From contig JAVBQA010000037.1 of NCBI GenBank assembly GCA_031549325.1, positions 24,460 to 88,459 of the forward strand: a DNA stretch of 64,000 nt, written 5' to 3'. Of the stretch, positions 48,585-57,105 are shown piece after piece. Within the stretch, counting starts at the first letter, position 1, and each line of letters opens with the position of its first letter. The notes below the pieces were generated by a model. It saw only the letters and a program-made list of their open reading frames with translations, was not told the DNA's origin and made no database searches. This stretch comes from JAJDGF01 sp031549325. GTDB lineage: Bacteria; Bacillota; Clostridia; Christensenellales; Aristaeellaceae. Both the position numbers and the translations under genes were made by a program.

Positions 48585-50135
48585 ATGAACAGATCCACCC
48601 GCGCGGTCGCACTCGTATTGGTTCTGATGATGCTGGCGCCCGCCTTGGCGCGCGCGGAAGTCGCGGCGGCTGCCACCCGAACGACAGTGGAGAATTTCAT
48701 AGCCCGCATGGACACGGGCGACCGCATCCCGGTGGATGTGCGCGCCCAGATGGTCTATGCCACAGACGAGGACGCCATGACGCTGTTCGCCGATGTGACG
48801 GCGGGCGCGGGGCAGGTGTTCGCGGGCGGCGTCTGGAACAACGAGGAACAGGCCGTTTACACCATGGATGGCCTCAGCGCCAACTACGCCATCAGCATGG
48901 AAGAGGCATTGAAGCAGGAGCAGGAAGAGGAATACGACTACATGCCCTACAGCACGAACATGCTCAGCGAGCTGGGCGCCGCGCTGTACGAGGTGATCGA
49001 GGAATCCGAGAAGATGACGCCCGAGCAGCAGCAGGCGCACAGCGCGGAGATCCTTCGGTTGGTGGGCGTCGACCTGGCCGTGGAACCCGCGAAAGTGCAG
49101 ACCGAGGTGCTGGGCGAGAAGATGAGCCTGTACTGTGTCGAGGTGCGGATCGACGCCGCGAAGATGGACGAGATTTTCAACCACCCCTTCCCGGAGGCGC
49201 CCGCAGTCGGCGCGTTCTTCTCCAAGTACCTGGATTTCATGGTGGACGCGATGCGGCGCCAGGACGTGGAGATCAGCCGCGAGCGCGCGTTCAGCGACAT
49301 GCTCAAGCAGGACGGCGGCGAGATGACGATGCGCCTGGCGGTGCTGACGGACGAGACGGGCGACCACCTGCGCGTGGACGCGCTGCAGACCATCGACCAC
49401 CTGCTCAGCGAGGGCGACAAGCGCGGCGCCATCTCCACGCAGATGGGCTTCCAGATGCGCAGGGACGAGCGCGGCCGGCACGGATTGGTGATCCTGGAGG
49501 CGGCCGACGACTACGCCGTCACCGACGGCCAGCTGAAGTTTGACCTGCTGCCCCGGGAGGGCGCGCCGCTTAATAGCGTCAGCGCGGTCCTGACCTGGAC
49601 GCCCAAGAAAGAGGACCGCTGGACCCCGCCCATGCGGCTGGCGCTGGACGGCGTGCACAGCGTCAACAGCCAAAACGAGCGGCTGATCAACGGCACGCTC
49701 AGCACCGCCTGGGGCAGCAGCGAGACCCGCGTCAAGCTGGACGCGCGACTCGTCCAGGGAGAAACCGGGCAGAGCGGCCCGGTGAAGCTGACCGTCACCA
49801 CCGGCGAGATGGAGAAAGAGGGCGCCGTGCACCGGGAAGACACTCGTTTTCTGCTGGGGTTCGACCTGAAGCTCGAGCAGATCTCCATGTCCGATGTGCC
49901 GCCGGTTCCGGAGAAGCCCACAGTGCGCATCGCGGAGATGACCAAGGAGCAGCAGCGACAGCTGGACAGCGAGTTGTCTATCCGCGGCATCATGAGCTAT
50001 GGCGCGCTGATGGCCACGCCCGGCGTGGCCCGGCTGATCAGCGACGCGACGATCGCCGCCCAGCGCGCGTTCGAGGAGATGCTGGAGGACGCCCGAACCG
50101 AGTACGGCGCCCCGCCAGCCCCATCGACGCTGTAG
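48585..50135 (+). CDS. Secreted protein A of a paralogous pair, unknown function
   Basis: A 516-residue precursor with signal peptide MNRSTRAVALVLVLMMLAPA ending near ARA-EV. No lipobox or cell-wall anchor. The mature protein is acidic, with helical and beta-rich stretches and no recognised catalytic motif. It is related to the next gene: YTMDGLSANYAISMEEAL here corresponds to LDGMKSNYQITMADLEQL there, and the C-terminal KPTVRIAEMTKEQ...RGIMSYGALMATPGVARL to KPVVNIAQLTQED...VGIMGYGALMQTEGVAKL. Located between nfeD and floA, 23 bases after nfeD. Confidence 0.8.
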   Translation: MNRSTRAVALVLVLMMLAPALARAEVAAAATRTTVENFIARMDTGDRIPVDVRAQMVYATDEDAMTLFADVTAGAGQVFAGGVWNNEEQAVYTMDGLSANYAISMEEALKQEQEEEYDYMPYSTNMLSELGAALYEVIEESEKMTPEQQQAHSAEILRLVGVDLAVEPAKVQTEVLGEKMSLYCVEVRIDAAKMDEIFNHPFPEAPAVGAFFSKYLDFMVDAMRRQDVEISRERAFSDMLKQDGGEMTMRLAVLTDETGDHLRVDALQTIDHLLSEGDKRGAISTQMGFQMRRDERGRHGLVILEAADDYAVTDGQLKFDLLPREGAPLNSVSAVLTWTPKKEDRWTPPMRLALDGVHSVNSQNERLINGTLSTAWGSSETRVKLDARLVQGETGQSGPVKLTVTTGEMEKEGAVHREDTRFLLGFDLKLEQISMSDVPPVPEKPTVRIAEMTKEQQRQLDSELSIRGIMSYGALMATPGVARLISDATIAAQRAFEEMLEDARTEYGAPPAPSTL

Positions 50136-50270
50136 AGGAGGGCGCGCGCACCGCGCCGCCTGCCGCCCGCCAAAGCCCGAATCGCGTTTGTACGCGCACC
50201 GGAGCGATAGCCGACCCACTTGGGCCGTATCGAATAAAACTGGCCATTGTTGAAGGAGGAAGAAAGAATC

Positions 50271-51773
50271 ATGAAGAAGCCGCTGAAGAAGGTGCTGTCC
50301 CTGATGATGGTGCTGGCGCTGTTCGCGCTGCCCCTGTCCGCGCTTGCCGAAGGGGGTAAGCTGCATACCGTGAAACTGAGCAATTTCGAGGTCAAGATCA
50401 ACGAGGAAGAGCCGATCAAGGTCGACTTGAGCTTCGAGAGCACTTTCGGCATGGACGCCGACAACTTCTATTACGCCGCCAAGGCGGACGCCGGCAAGAA
50501 TCCGGTGGCCAATTTCCAGCTGTCCGGAGAGGACGAAACCCTCAAGCTGAAGCTGGACGGGATGAAGAGCAACTACCAGATTACCATGGCTGACCTCGAG
50601 CAGCTCATGAAGGCCGGCATGGAGAGCGCCACCGGCGCGGCGGCGGCCGAGATGCCGTTTGATCCGGAGGATCTTCAGAAGATGGTGGAGTCCTACGTCG
50701 AGATGATCCAGAGCTTGAGCGAGACCGAGAAACTGGATGAAGTCTCTTTCCGGCAGATGCTGGACGAGGCGGGCATCGCTTACGAAAGCAAGGCCGAGCA
50801 GGCCCAGGTGTTCGACGAGACCATCGACGCCACCCGCTACGATGTCAATCTGACGCTGGACGACATGGATAAGATGATGGCCTACATCGGCCAGAAGGTG
50901 CCCGCCTATAAGGACTACATGGATGCCTATGTGGACTTCATGCAAAAGGCCATGGCCGCTTCGGGCGAAGGCATCGAGATTGACAAGGAACACCTCATCA
51001 AGAGCATGTACGCCGAGTTGGGCGTGGATCTGACCGTCGGCATGAGCGTGTGGAGCACCGAGGATGAGAGCAAGACCCGCGTGGAACTGAACGAGGTCGT
51101 GGCCATCACCACCGAGGGCGATGAGACCAAAACAGAAACCGTCAAAATGCCGTGCGTGGTCGAAGCCATTACGACCGACGACGCCCAGAAGATGCGCATG
51201 ACCATGGACATGGACGCCCAGGGCGACCAGATGAACTTTACCATGGACATCGACGCTCAGGGCCCGAAGGGCGCGCAGAAGGGCCTCATGACCATGAAGA
51301 TGACCGTGGCCGAGAAGGATGCGCCGCTGGTTGGCATGGACATGCGCTGCACCTATGACGAGACCGCCAAAGAATTTGACTTCAGGATGGCTGTGGACGC
51401 CGAGGACGTGCTGGTGAACATTGGCCTGAGCAGCGCCAAGAACGGCGACGCCAGCCGCGTCACGCTGGCCGTGGACGCCACTGAAAAGGAAGAGAAGCTG
51501 TTCGCGTTCAGCCTGGGCTTCGACTTCGCCCAGAGCGAGGCCGAGCTGCCCGCCGGCCAGTTGCTGGATCTTTCCGACAAGCCCGTCGTCAACATCGCCC
51601 AGCTGACCCAGGAGGACGCCGCGCAGTTCCAGACCGACGTCACCACCGTGGGCATCATGGGCTATGGCGCGCTGATGCAGACCGAAGGCGTGGCCAAGCT
51701 GCTGTCCATGGCCATGACCGCCGCCACCCAGATGATCACCGAGGTGTCTGAGCAGATGGAAGCGGCCGCATAA
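50271..51773 (+). CDS. Secreted protein B of a paralogous pair, unknown function
   Basis: A 500-residue precursor with a signal peptide (KKPLKKVLSLMMVLALFALP, cleavage near ALA-EG). The mature part is rich in Met, Asp, Glu and Lys, with repeated amphipathic strands such as MRMTMDMDAQGDQMNFTMDI and a closing helix. It shares its architecture and C-terminal YGALM motif with the preceding gene but has diverged strongly elsewhere. AAGGAGG lies 11 bases before the ATG. A 135-base GC-rich gap separates the two; floA follows after 32 bases. Confidence 0.8.
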   Translation: MKKPLKKVLSLMMVLALFALPLSALAEGGKLHTVKLSNFEVKINEEEPIKVDLSFESTFGMDADNFYYAAKADAGKNPVANFQLSGEDETLKLKLDGMKSNYQITMADLEQLMKAGMESATGAAAAEMPFDPEDLQKMVESYVEMIQSLSETEKLDEVSFRQMLDEAGIAYESKAEQAQVFDETIDATRYDVNLTLDDMDKMMAYIGQKVPAYKDYMDAYVDFMQKAMAASGEGIEIDKEHLIKSMYAELGVDLTVGMSVWSTEDESKTRVELNEVVAITTEGDETKTETVKMPCVVEAITTDDAQKMRMTMDMDAQGDQMNFTMDIDAQGPKGAQKGLMTMKMTVAEKDAPLVGMDMRCTYDETAKEFDFRMAVDAEDVLVNIGLSSAKNGDASRVTLAVDATEKEEKLFAFSLGFDFAQSEAELPAGQLLDLSDKPVVNIAQLTQEDAAQFQTDVTTVGIMGYGALMQTEGVAKLLSMAMTAATQMITEVSEQMEAAA

Positions 51774-51805
51774 TTGTCACAATACGTTAGGAAGGGGCGT
51801 TGACC

Positions 51806-52816
51806 ATGGATTTTGCGACGTTTGGCGTGCTGCTCCTGATCGTGCTGGCGATCATCCTGCTGATTATCTTCTTCACGTTCATGCCGCTGGGCCTGTATTT
51901 CAAGGCGCTGGTGTCCGGCGTGCATGTGGGCCTGGCGTCGCTGGTGGGGATGCGCTTTCGCGGCATCAATCCCAACCGCGTGGTGCTGCCGCTGATCAAG
52001 GCCACCAAGGCTGGGCTGAAGCTGGATGTGAACGAAATGGAAGCGCACTTGCTGGCCGGCGGCAACCTGGACCGCGTGGTCAACGCGCTGATCGCCGCGC
52101 AGAGCGCCAACATCCCGCTGGAGTTTGACGCCTGTCGCGCCATCGACCTGGCCGGGCGCGACGTGCTGCAGGCCGTGCAGATGTCGGTCAATCCGAAGGT
52201 CATTGAGACCCCGGTCATCGCCGCCATCGCGAAAGACGGCATCGAGCTGCGCGCCAAAGCCCGCGTCACCGTGCGCGCCAACATCGCGCGGCTGGTGGGC
52301 GGCGCGGGGGAGGAGACCATCATCGCCCGCGTCGGCGAGGGCATCGTCACCACCGTGGGCTCGGCGGAGACCCACAAGGAGGTGCTGGAAAACCCCGACC
52401 TGATCAGCCAGACCGTGCTGGCCAAGGGGCTGGACGCAGGACCGGCATTTGAGATCCTGTCGATCGACATCGCCGACGTGGACGTGGGCCGGAACATCGG
52501 CGCCCAGCTGCAGATGGATCAGGCCGAGGCCGACCGCCGGATCGCCCAGGCAAAGGCCGAGGAGCGGCGCGCCATGGCCGTCGCCCACGAGCAGGAAATG
52601 AAAGCGTCCGTTCAGGAGCAGCGCGCCAAGGTGGTGGAGGCCGAGGCCGAGGTGCCCCGCGCCATGGCCAGCGCCCTGCGCGAAGGGAAGCTCGGCGTGA
52701 TGGACTACTACCAGATGCAGAACGTGATCTCCGACACCCGCATGCGCGAGTCCATCGCGGGCGAGCAGCAGCCCCCGATGGCTCAGCCGGAGGGCGAAGG
52801 TCCGCGCAAGAAGTAA
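51806..52816 (+). CDS. floA: FloA, flotillin-like membrane scaffold protein
   Basis: A 336-residue flotillin of the FloA (YqfA) type. An N-terminal membrane hairpin (residues 2-27) is followed by GLYFKALVSGVHVGLASLVGMRFRGI. The SPFH domain includes LVNEMEAHLLAGG-like and RAIDLAGRDVLQAVQMSVNP stretches, and a coiled coil rich in Ala, Glu and Arg (residues 235-295) is the oligomerisation part. FloA organises functional membrane microdomains in Bacillus. GGAAGGGG precedes the ATG. It is associated with the upstream nfeD and the membrane-anchored gene that follows. Confidence 0.95.
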   Translation: MDFATFGVLLLIVLAIILLIIFFTFMPLGLYFKALVSGVHVGLASLVGMRFRGINPNRVVLPLIKATKAGLKLDVNEMEAHLLAGGNLDRVVNALIAAQSANIPLEFDACRAIDLAGRDVLQAVQMSVNPKVIETPVIAAIAKDGIELRAKARVTVRANIARLVGGAGEETIIARVGEGIVTTVGSAETHKEVLENPDLISQTVLAKGLDAGPAFEILSIDIADVDVGRNIGAQLQMDQAEADRRIAQAKAEERRAMAVAHEQEMKASVQEQRAKVVEAEAEVPRAMASALREGKLGVMDYYQMQNVISDTRMRESIAGEQQPPMAQPEGEGPRKK

Positions 52817-52825
52817 CGACCACTT

Positions 52826-52853
52826 GGCGGGCGAACCATTTGGTTCGCCCGCC
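52826..52853. repeat. 12-bp GGCGGGCGAACC hairpin after floA
   Basis: GGCGGGCGAACC-ATTT-GGTTCGCCCGCC, a perfect 12-bp stem 10 bases after floA. No T-tract follows. Member of the recurring GGGCGAAC hairpin type. Confidence 0.65.
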
Positions 52854-52873
52854 TCCTCTGAGGGGGGAATCCC

Positions 52874-53395
52874 ATGGATGATTTGATCGGCGTCATCATC
52901 ATGCTGGTCATCGGCGGCATTGGGCTGTACAGCAGGGCGCACAGGAAGCAGCAGGCCGGGCAGAGGCAGAGCGCCCCGGTCGGGCAGCAGAGCGCCCAAA
53001 AACGGCAGGCGGGGCCTGTGAGCCTGGGCAGCGCGTTTCAGCTGCTGCTGGAGCAGGTGGAGCGGCAGGCGGAATCCGCCCGCTCAGGGGTCGCACCCAA
53101 GCAGGCCAGACCCGCGCCCGGTGCGGAGGCTGAAGGGGAGAGCCTTGCGGACGCTTACGGCTGCGAGGGCGGCTCCATGCCGCACGACACCCACGAGGGC
53201 GAGGAATTCCCCGGCCATGAGCACCGGACGGGCGCGTCCATGGCTGTGGGCCGCGCGCCCGAAACCGAAATCCCCGCGCCGGTCGCGGCGCCGCGGCGCG
53301 ACCACCTGACGCCCAGCCAGATGAAAAACGCGGTCGTCATGGCGGAGGTGCTGGGGCGGCCTGTGTCCATGCGCAAGGGGGGTGTGAGGCAATGA
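52874..53395 (+). CDS. Membrane-anchored protein with a C-terminal AEVLG motif
   Basis: A 173-residue protein with an N-terminal membrane helix (DDLIGVIIMLVIGGIGLYS), then a long low-complexity Gln/Arg/Ala/Glu-rich cytoplasmic region, and a short conserved-looking end, LTPSQMKNAVVMAEVLGRPV. That end recalls the AVIYSEIL-type tail of small membrane proteins in other phyla whose function is unknown; the link is from memory and tentative. It lies between floA and an orphan LytTR regulator, overlapping the latter by 4 bases (ATGA). Confidence 0.65.
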   Translation: MDDLIGVIIMLVIGGIGLYSRAHRKQQAGQRQSAPVGQQSAQKRQAGPVSLGSAFQLLLEQVERQAESARSGVAPKQARPAPGAEAEGESLADAYGCEGGSMPHDTHEGEEFPGHEHRTGASMAVGRAPETEIPAPVAAPRRDHLTPSQMKNAVVMAEVLGRPVSMRKGGVRQ

Positions 53396-54135
53396 GCGAC
53401 ATTCGCACGCTGATCGCGGACGACGATCCGGGCATGCGCCTGGTGATGAAGAAAATGGTGGGCTTGGCCGATGGGTTCGAGCTGGTCGGCGAGGCCGAGC
53501 ATGGCGGGCAGCTGATTGAGCTGTTCAAGCAGCACAGGCCGGAGCTGGTGATCATGGATGTGGAGATGCCCGAGCTGACGGGTGTCGAGTGCGCGCGCGT
53601 GATCCAGGATCACGATCCGAAGACCGTCATGATTTTTGCCACCGCCCACGAGCAGTACATGAAGGACGCGTTTGAGGTATACGCCTTCGATTTTTTGGTG
53701 AAGCCTTTCAAGATGGATCGGGCGCTGAAGACGCTTCAGCTGGTGCGGGATAAGCTGCGCCAGCCGATTTCAGACGCCGTCAAGCCCACCGAGAAGCGGG
53801 AGCCGCGGCCCGAGCGCCTGATCATCAAGGGCAAAGATGGCATGAGTTTTGTGGATCTGGACAAGCTGTTGCTGATCCAGCGTGAGGAGCGGCAGACGGC
53901 GCTCTACGCCGAGAATGAGCAGCGCTTCATTACCTCCGAAACGCTGTCGGAGCTCGAGCAGCGGCTGCCGGAGAGCTTTTTCCGCAGCCATAAGTCCTAC
54001 ATTGTGAACATCAACCAGATCGATTCCATCACGCCTTATGGGCGCTGGACGTACGTGGTTCGGCTGCGTGGCACCAAGCGCGACGCGCTGATCACCAGCG
54101 AGAAGTTTGAGGAGCTGCAAAAGCTGTTTTCGTGA
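53392..54135 (+). CDS. LytTR-family response regulator (orphan)
   Basis: A 247-residue regulator with a receiver domain (ADDDPGMRLVMKKM; phospho-acceptor Asp in LVIMDVEMPELTGVE near residue 56; Lys in FLVKPFKMD) and a LytTR DNA-binding domain (ERLIIKGKDGMSFVDLDKLL; ESFFRSHKSYIVNINQIDSI). LytTR regulators usually control extracellular or membrane functions and pair with a LytS/AgrC-like kinase, but none is adjacent. It overlaps the upstream membrane-anchored gene. Confidence 0.9.
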   Translation: MSDIRTLIADDDPGMRLVMKKMVGLADGFELVGEAEHGGQLIELFKQHRPELVIMDVEMPELTGVECARVIQDHDPKTVMIFATAHEQYMKDAFEVYAFDFLVKPFKMDRALKTLQLVRDKLRQPISDAVKPTEKREPRPERLIIKGKDGMSFVDLDKLLLIQREERQTALYAENEQRFITSETLSELEQRLPESFFRSHKSYIVNINQIDSITPYGRWTYVVRLRGTKRDALITSEKFEELQKLFS

Positions 54136-54147
54136 TGTCAACGGTGT

Positions 54148-54210
54148 GGACGCGCAGTGCGCGTCCGCGCCGGTTTCGCGCAAATTCATCCGGACGGCCA
54201 CTGGCCGTCC
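54148..54210. repeat. Two triloop hairpins between the LytTR gene and tldD
   Basis: GGACGCGC-AGT-GCGCGTCC (54148-54166) and GGACGGCC-ACT-GGCCGTCC (54192-54210) are perfect 8-bp stems with 3-base loops, 25 bases apart. They share the GGACGSSC design with the hairpin after sigG. No T-tract follows either. Confidence 0.55.
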
Positions 54211-54241
54211 ATATCCATATCGACAGGAGGCGACTTATCCC

Positions 54242-55621
54242 ATGGTCTCTCAAAATGCCCTGGAGCCGGCGCTCAGCCGCGCGCTCAAGCAGGGCGGCGA
54301 TTTCGCGGAGTTTTTCCTCGAGGACACCCTTCAAAACACCGTGCATTTGGTGGACGGCGAGGTGGACGTGGCCAACACCTCCCGCAAGCACGGCGCGGGT
54401 CTGCGCATCTACAATGGGCTGAATAGCATCTATGTGCACACGAACGACACCTCTCCCGAGGGGCTGATGCGCCTGGCCGACCAGGCCGCGGCGGCCATCG
54501 GTTCCGCAGGGGATAAGCCCGTGCTGCTGAGGGCGTCCAGCGCAAGCAATATCCACCCGGTGCTTCAGCCGGGCAGGGGCGTTCCGGGCGCGCGCAAAAA
54601 GGCGCTTGCCGAGCAGGCGTACAAGGCCGCCAAAGCCGTAAGCCCCGAGATCTCCCAGGTCAGCGTGAACTTGATGGATAAGCAGACCAGCGTGCTCATC
54701 GCCAACAGCGACGGGCTGTTCGTACCCGACGAGCGCGCCTATACCCGCTTCTTCATCGAAGCCGTGGCCAGCAAGGATGGCGAATCGCAGAGCGGCCACC
54801 ACGGTCCGGGCGCGATGATGGGCTATGAGCTGTTCGAGACGCGCGTGGACGTGGAGCAATCCGCCAAAGTGGCCGCTGACATGGCCGTCACCATGCTGCA
54901 CGCCGACTTCTGCCCGGCGGGCCAGATGCCCGTGGTCATCGGCGACGCGTTCGGCGGCGTGATCTTCCACGAGGCCTGCGGCCATTCGCTGGAGGCCACC
55001 GCCGTTGCGTTCGGAAACAGCGAGTTCACCGGCAAGCTGGGCCAGAAGATCGCATCCGACGTGGTCACCGCCATCGACGACGGCACCCTGCCCAACGAGT
55101 GGGGTTCCACTAACATCGACGACGAGGGCACGCCCACGACCAGACTGGTGCTGATCGAAAACGGCGTCCTGAAAAACTACATGATCGACCGGCTGAACGG
55201 GCGGCGCATGGGCATGGCCCCGACGGGCAGCGCCCGGCGGCAGGACTATTCGTTTGCCCCCACATCCCGCATGCGCAACACCTTCATCGCGGCGGGCGAT
55301 TCGGATGACGACGAGATCCTGCGCACCATGGGAGACGGGTTGTTCGCAAAGGTCATGGGCGGCGGCTCAGTAAACCCGGTCACGGGCGAGTTCAACTTCG
55401 CCGTGAGCGAGGGATATCTGGTGAAGGACGGCAGGATTGTCCGCCCGGTGCGCGGGGCGACGCTGATCGGGCGGGGCAGCGAGGTGCTGATGAAGATCGA
55501 CCGCGTTGGCAAAGCCATGAAGATGGGGCAGGGCATGTGCGGCTCGATCTCGGGCTCGGTCCCGACCAACGTGGGCCAGCCGCTGATCCGCGTCACCAAC
55601 CTGACCGTGGGAGGTAGATAA
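54242..55621 (+). CDS. tldD: TldD-type metalloprotease subunit
   Basis: Catalytic subunit of the TldD/TldE (PmbA) heterodimeric metalloprotease, which degrades unfolded peptides and in some bacteria matures peptide natural products. The 459-residue protein has the zinc motif IFHEACGHSLEA (HExxxH, His243, Glu244, His248). DNEGTPT-like DDEGTPTTRLVLIENGVLKN and the glycine-rich GGGSVNPVTGEFNFAVSEGY near the C-terminus are also family features. It pairs with tldE 3 bases downstream. AGGAGG lies 11 bases before the ATG. No precursor peptide gene was identified nearby. Confidence 0.95.
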   Translation: MVSQNALEPALSRALKQGGDFAEFFLEDTLQNTVHLVDGEVDVANTSRKHGAGLRIYNGLNSIYVHTNDTSPEGLMRLADQAAAAIGSAGDKPVLLRASSASNIHPVLQPGRGVPGARKKALAEQAYKAAKAVSPEISQVSVNLMDKQTSVLIANSDGLFVPDERAYTRFFIEAVASKDGESQSGHHGPGAMMGYELFETRVDVEQSAKVAADMAVTMLHADFCPAGQMPVVIGDAFGGVIFHEACGHSLEATAVAFGNSEFTGKLGQKIASDVVTAIDDGTLPNEWGSTNIDDEGTPTTRLVLIENGVLKNYMIDRLNGRRMGMAPTGSARRQDYSFAPTSRMRNTFIAAGDSDDDEILRTMGDGLFAKVMGGGSVNPVTGEFNFAVSEGYLVKDGRIVRPVRGATLIGRGSEVLMKIDRVGKAMKMGQGMCGSISGSVPTNVGQPLIRVTNLTVGGR

Positions 55622-55624
55622 ATC

Positions 55625-56980
55625 ATGCAACTGCAAGAGTTTCTGGATCGATTGTTTCAGGGCGCGCAGCGCCGGGGCATCGCGGCCTGCGAGGCCTACA
55701 TCAGAACCGGCGACAGCTTTTCCGCCCAGGTGGTAAACGGCGAGGTGGTGGACTTCAGCGCGTCCAGCGGGCTGGGGCTGAGTTTCCGCGCGCTGGTGGA
55801 TGGCAAAATGGGCTATGCGTCCACCCAGGCGCTGGACGAGGACGCCGTCGGCATGCTGATCGAGGGGGTCGTCACCAATGCGCGGCTGATCGGCAGCGCC
55901 GACGAGCAGTTCATCTTCCCCGGCAGCGCAAGCTATCCCCGATGTGATGTGTATAACCCGGCCATCGACGCGATCCCGGCGGTGGACAAGATCGGGTGGG
56001 CCAAGGCGCTGGAGAAACACACGCTGGCGCAAGACCCGCGCATCGCTCAGGTGGAGGCCTGCGTGATCCTGACCGAGTCGCAGCGGGTGCGCATCGTGAA
56101 CTCCATGGGGCTGGACGTGTCGCATGGCGACAACGTGCTGGGGGCATACTCCGCGCCGGTGGCCAAGGATGGCGATCGGGTGAACAGCGGGTTCGAGTAC
56201 CAGTTCGTGCGCAGTCCCGAGGCGCTGGACATCGGCTGGATCGCCAAAGCTGCGGCCGCCGTCGCGGTGGATCAGCTGGACGGCCAGAGCGTGCCGTCCG
56301 GGAAATACAGGGTCGTCGTCGAGAACACCGCCATGGCATCCCTGCTGGGCGCGTTCGACGGCGTATTCTCCGCCGACGAGGCGCAGAAGGGGCTGTCGCT
56401 GCTGAAGGGCAAGGAGGGGCAGGTCATCGCCTCTTCGGCGGTCACGCTGATGGACGACCCGCTGGACGCGCGCGGGGCCTGCTGCGCGCCGTTCGACGCC
56501 GAGGGCGTGGCCGCGTATCCCAAGAAGATCATCGACGGCGGCACGCTGACCACGCTGCTGCACAACCTCAAGACCGCCAAGAAGCAGGGGCTTTCCGCCT
56601 CCACGGGCAACGCCAGCAAGGCGGGTTACGCCGCGCCCGTCACGGTGGCGCCCAGCAATTTTTTCTTTGCGCCGGGCGCGGACGCTTTGGACGCGCTGCT
56701 GCTGAAAGCTGGCGATGGGCTGCTCATCACGGAGCTGCAAGGGCTGCACGCGGGCACCAATGCCATCAGCGGCGATTTCTCGCTGGCCGCCAAGGGATAT
56801 GTGATCGAGGGTGGCAGGAAGGGCCGCGCCGTCGCGCAGATCACGCTGTCGGGCAACTTCTTTGAGCTGCTGAAGGGGATCCTCGCCGTGGGCGACGACC
56901 TGCGTTTCTCCATGCCGGGGGCCAGCTGCATCGGCAGCCCGTCGGTGTTGGTGAAGGAACTGTCGGTGGCCGGGGAATAA
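55625..56980 (+). CDS. tldE: TldE/PmbA-type metalloprotease partner subunit
   Basis: Non-catalytic partner of TldD, 451 residues. It shares the two-domain fold (EAYIRTGDSFSAQVVNGEVVDFSASSGLGLSFRAL at the start) but lacks the HExxxH motif. The C-terminal NFFFAPGADALDALLLKAGDGLLITELQGLHAGTNAISGDFSLAAKGYVIEGG-type region is split by known PmbA motifs such as LQGLHAGTNAISGDFSLAA. The 3-base spacing after tldD indicates co-translation. A triloop hairpin follows the stop. Confidence 0.93.
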   Translation: MQLQEFLDRLFQGAQRRGIAACEAYIRTGDSFSAQVVNGEVVDFSASSGLGLSFRALVDGKMGYASTQALDEDAVGMLIEGVVTNARLIGSADEQFIFPGSASYPRCDVYNPAIDAIPAVDKIGWAKALEKHTLAQDPRIAQVEACVILTESQRVRIVNSMGLDVSHGDNVLGAYSAPVAKDGDRVNSGFEYQFVRSPEALDIGWIAKAAAAVAVDQLDGQSVPSGKYRVVVENTAMASLLGAFDGVFSADEAQKGLSLLKGKEGQVIASSAVTLMDDPLDARGACCAPFDAEGVAAYPKKIIDGGTLTTLLHNLKTAKKQGLSASTGNASKAGYAAPVTVAPSNFFFAPGADALDALLLKAGDGLLITELQGLHAGTNAISGDFSLAAKGYVIEGGRKGRAVAQITLSGNFFELLKGILAVGDDLRFSMPGASCIGSPSVLVKELSVAGE

Positions 56981-56989
56981 AGGAGAGCG

Positions 56990-57012
56990 GCGGGCGAACG
57001 CAGTTCGCCCGC
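56990..57012. repeat. GCGGGCGAAC triloop hairpin after tldE
   Basis: GCGGGCGAAC-GCA-GTTCGCCCGC, a perfect 10-bp stem 9 bases after the stop. Followed by TTCGCATTGTTT. Another copy of the recurring hairpin type; possible terminator. Confidence 0.65.
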
Positions 57013-57037
57013 TTCGCATTGTTTACACATTCGATGT

Positions 57038-57066
57038 TTGCATTTTTCCCGCGCAGGCGCTATAAT
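57038..57066 (+). promoter_or_regulatory. Sigma-A promoter of the LCP gene
   Basis: TTGCAT (57038-57043), 17 bases, perfect TATAAT (57061-57066). Confidence 0.78.
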
Positions 57067-57105
57067 GATAGATAAATATTGATCATTGTGCGGAGGATGC
57101 CACCT

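Noticed and set aside
48519..50993. An 824-codon open frame on the minus strand across the secreted-protein genes
   Set aside because: It is the complement of real plus-strand genes with signal peptides and ribosome sites. Its product is a His/Val/Leu-rich low-complexity chain typical of antisense frames in GC-rich DNA.
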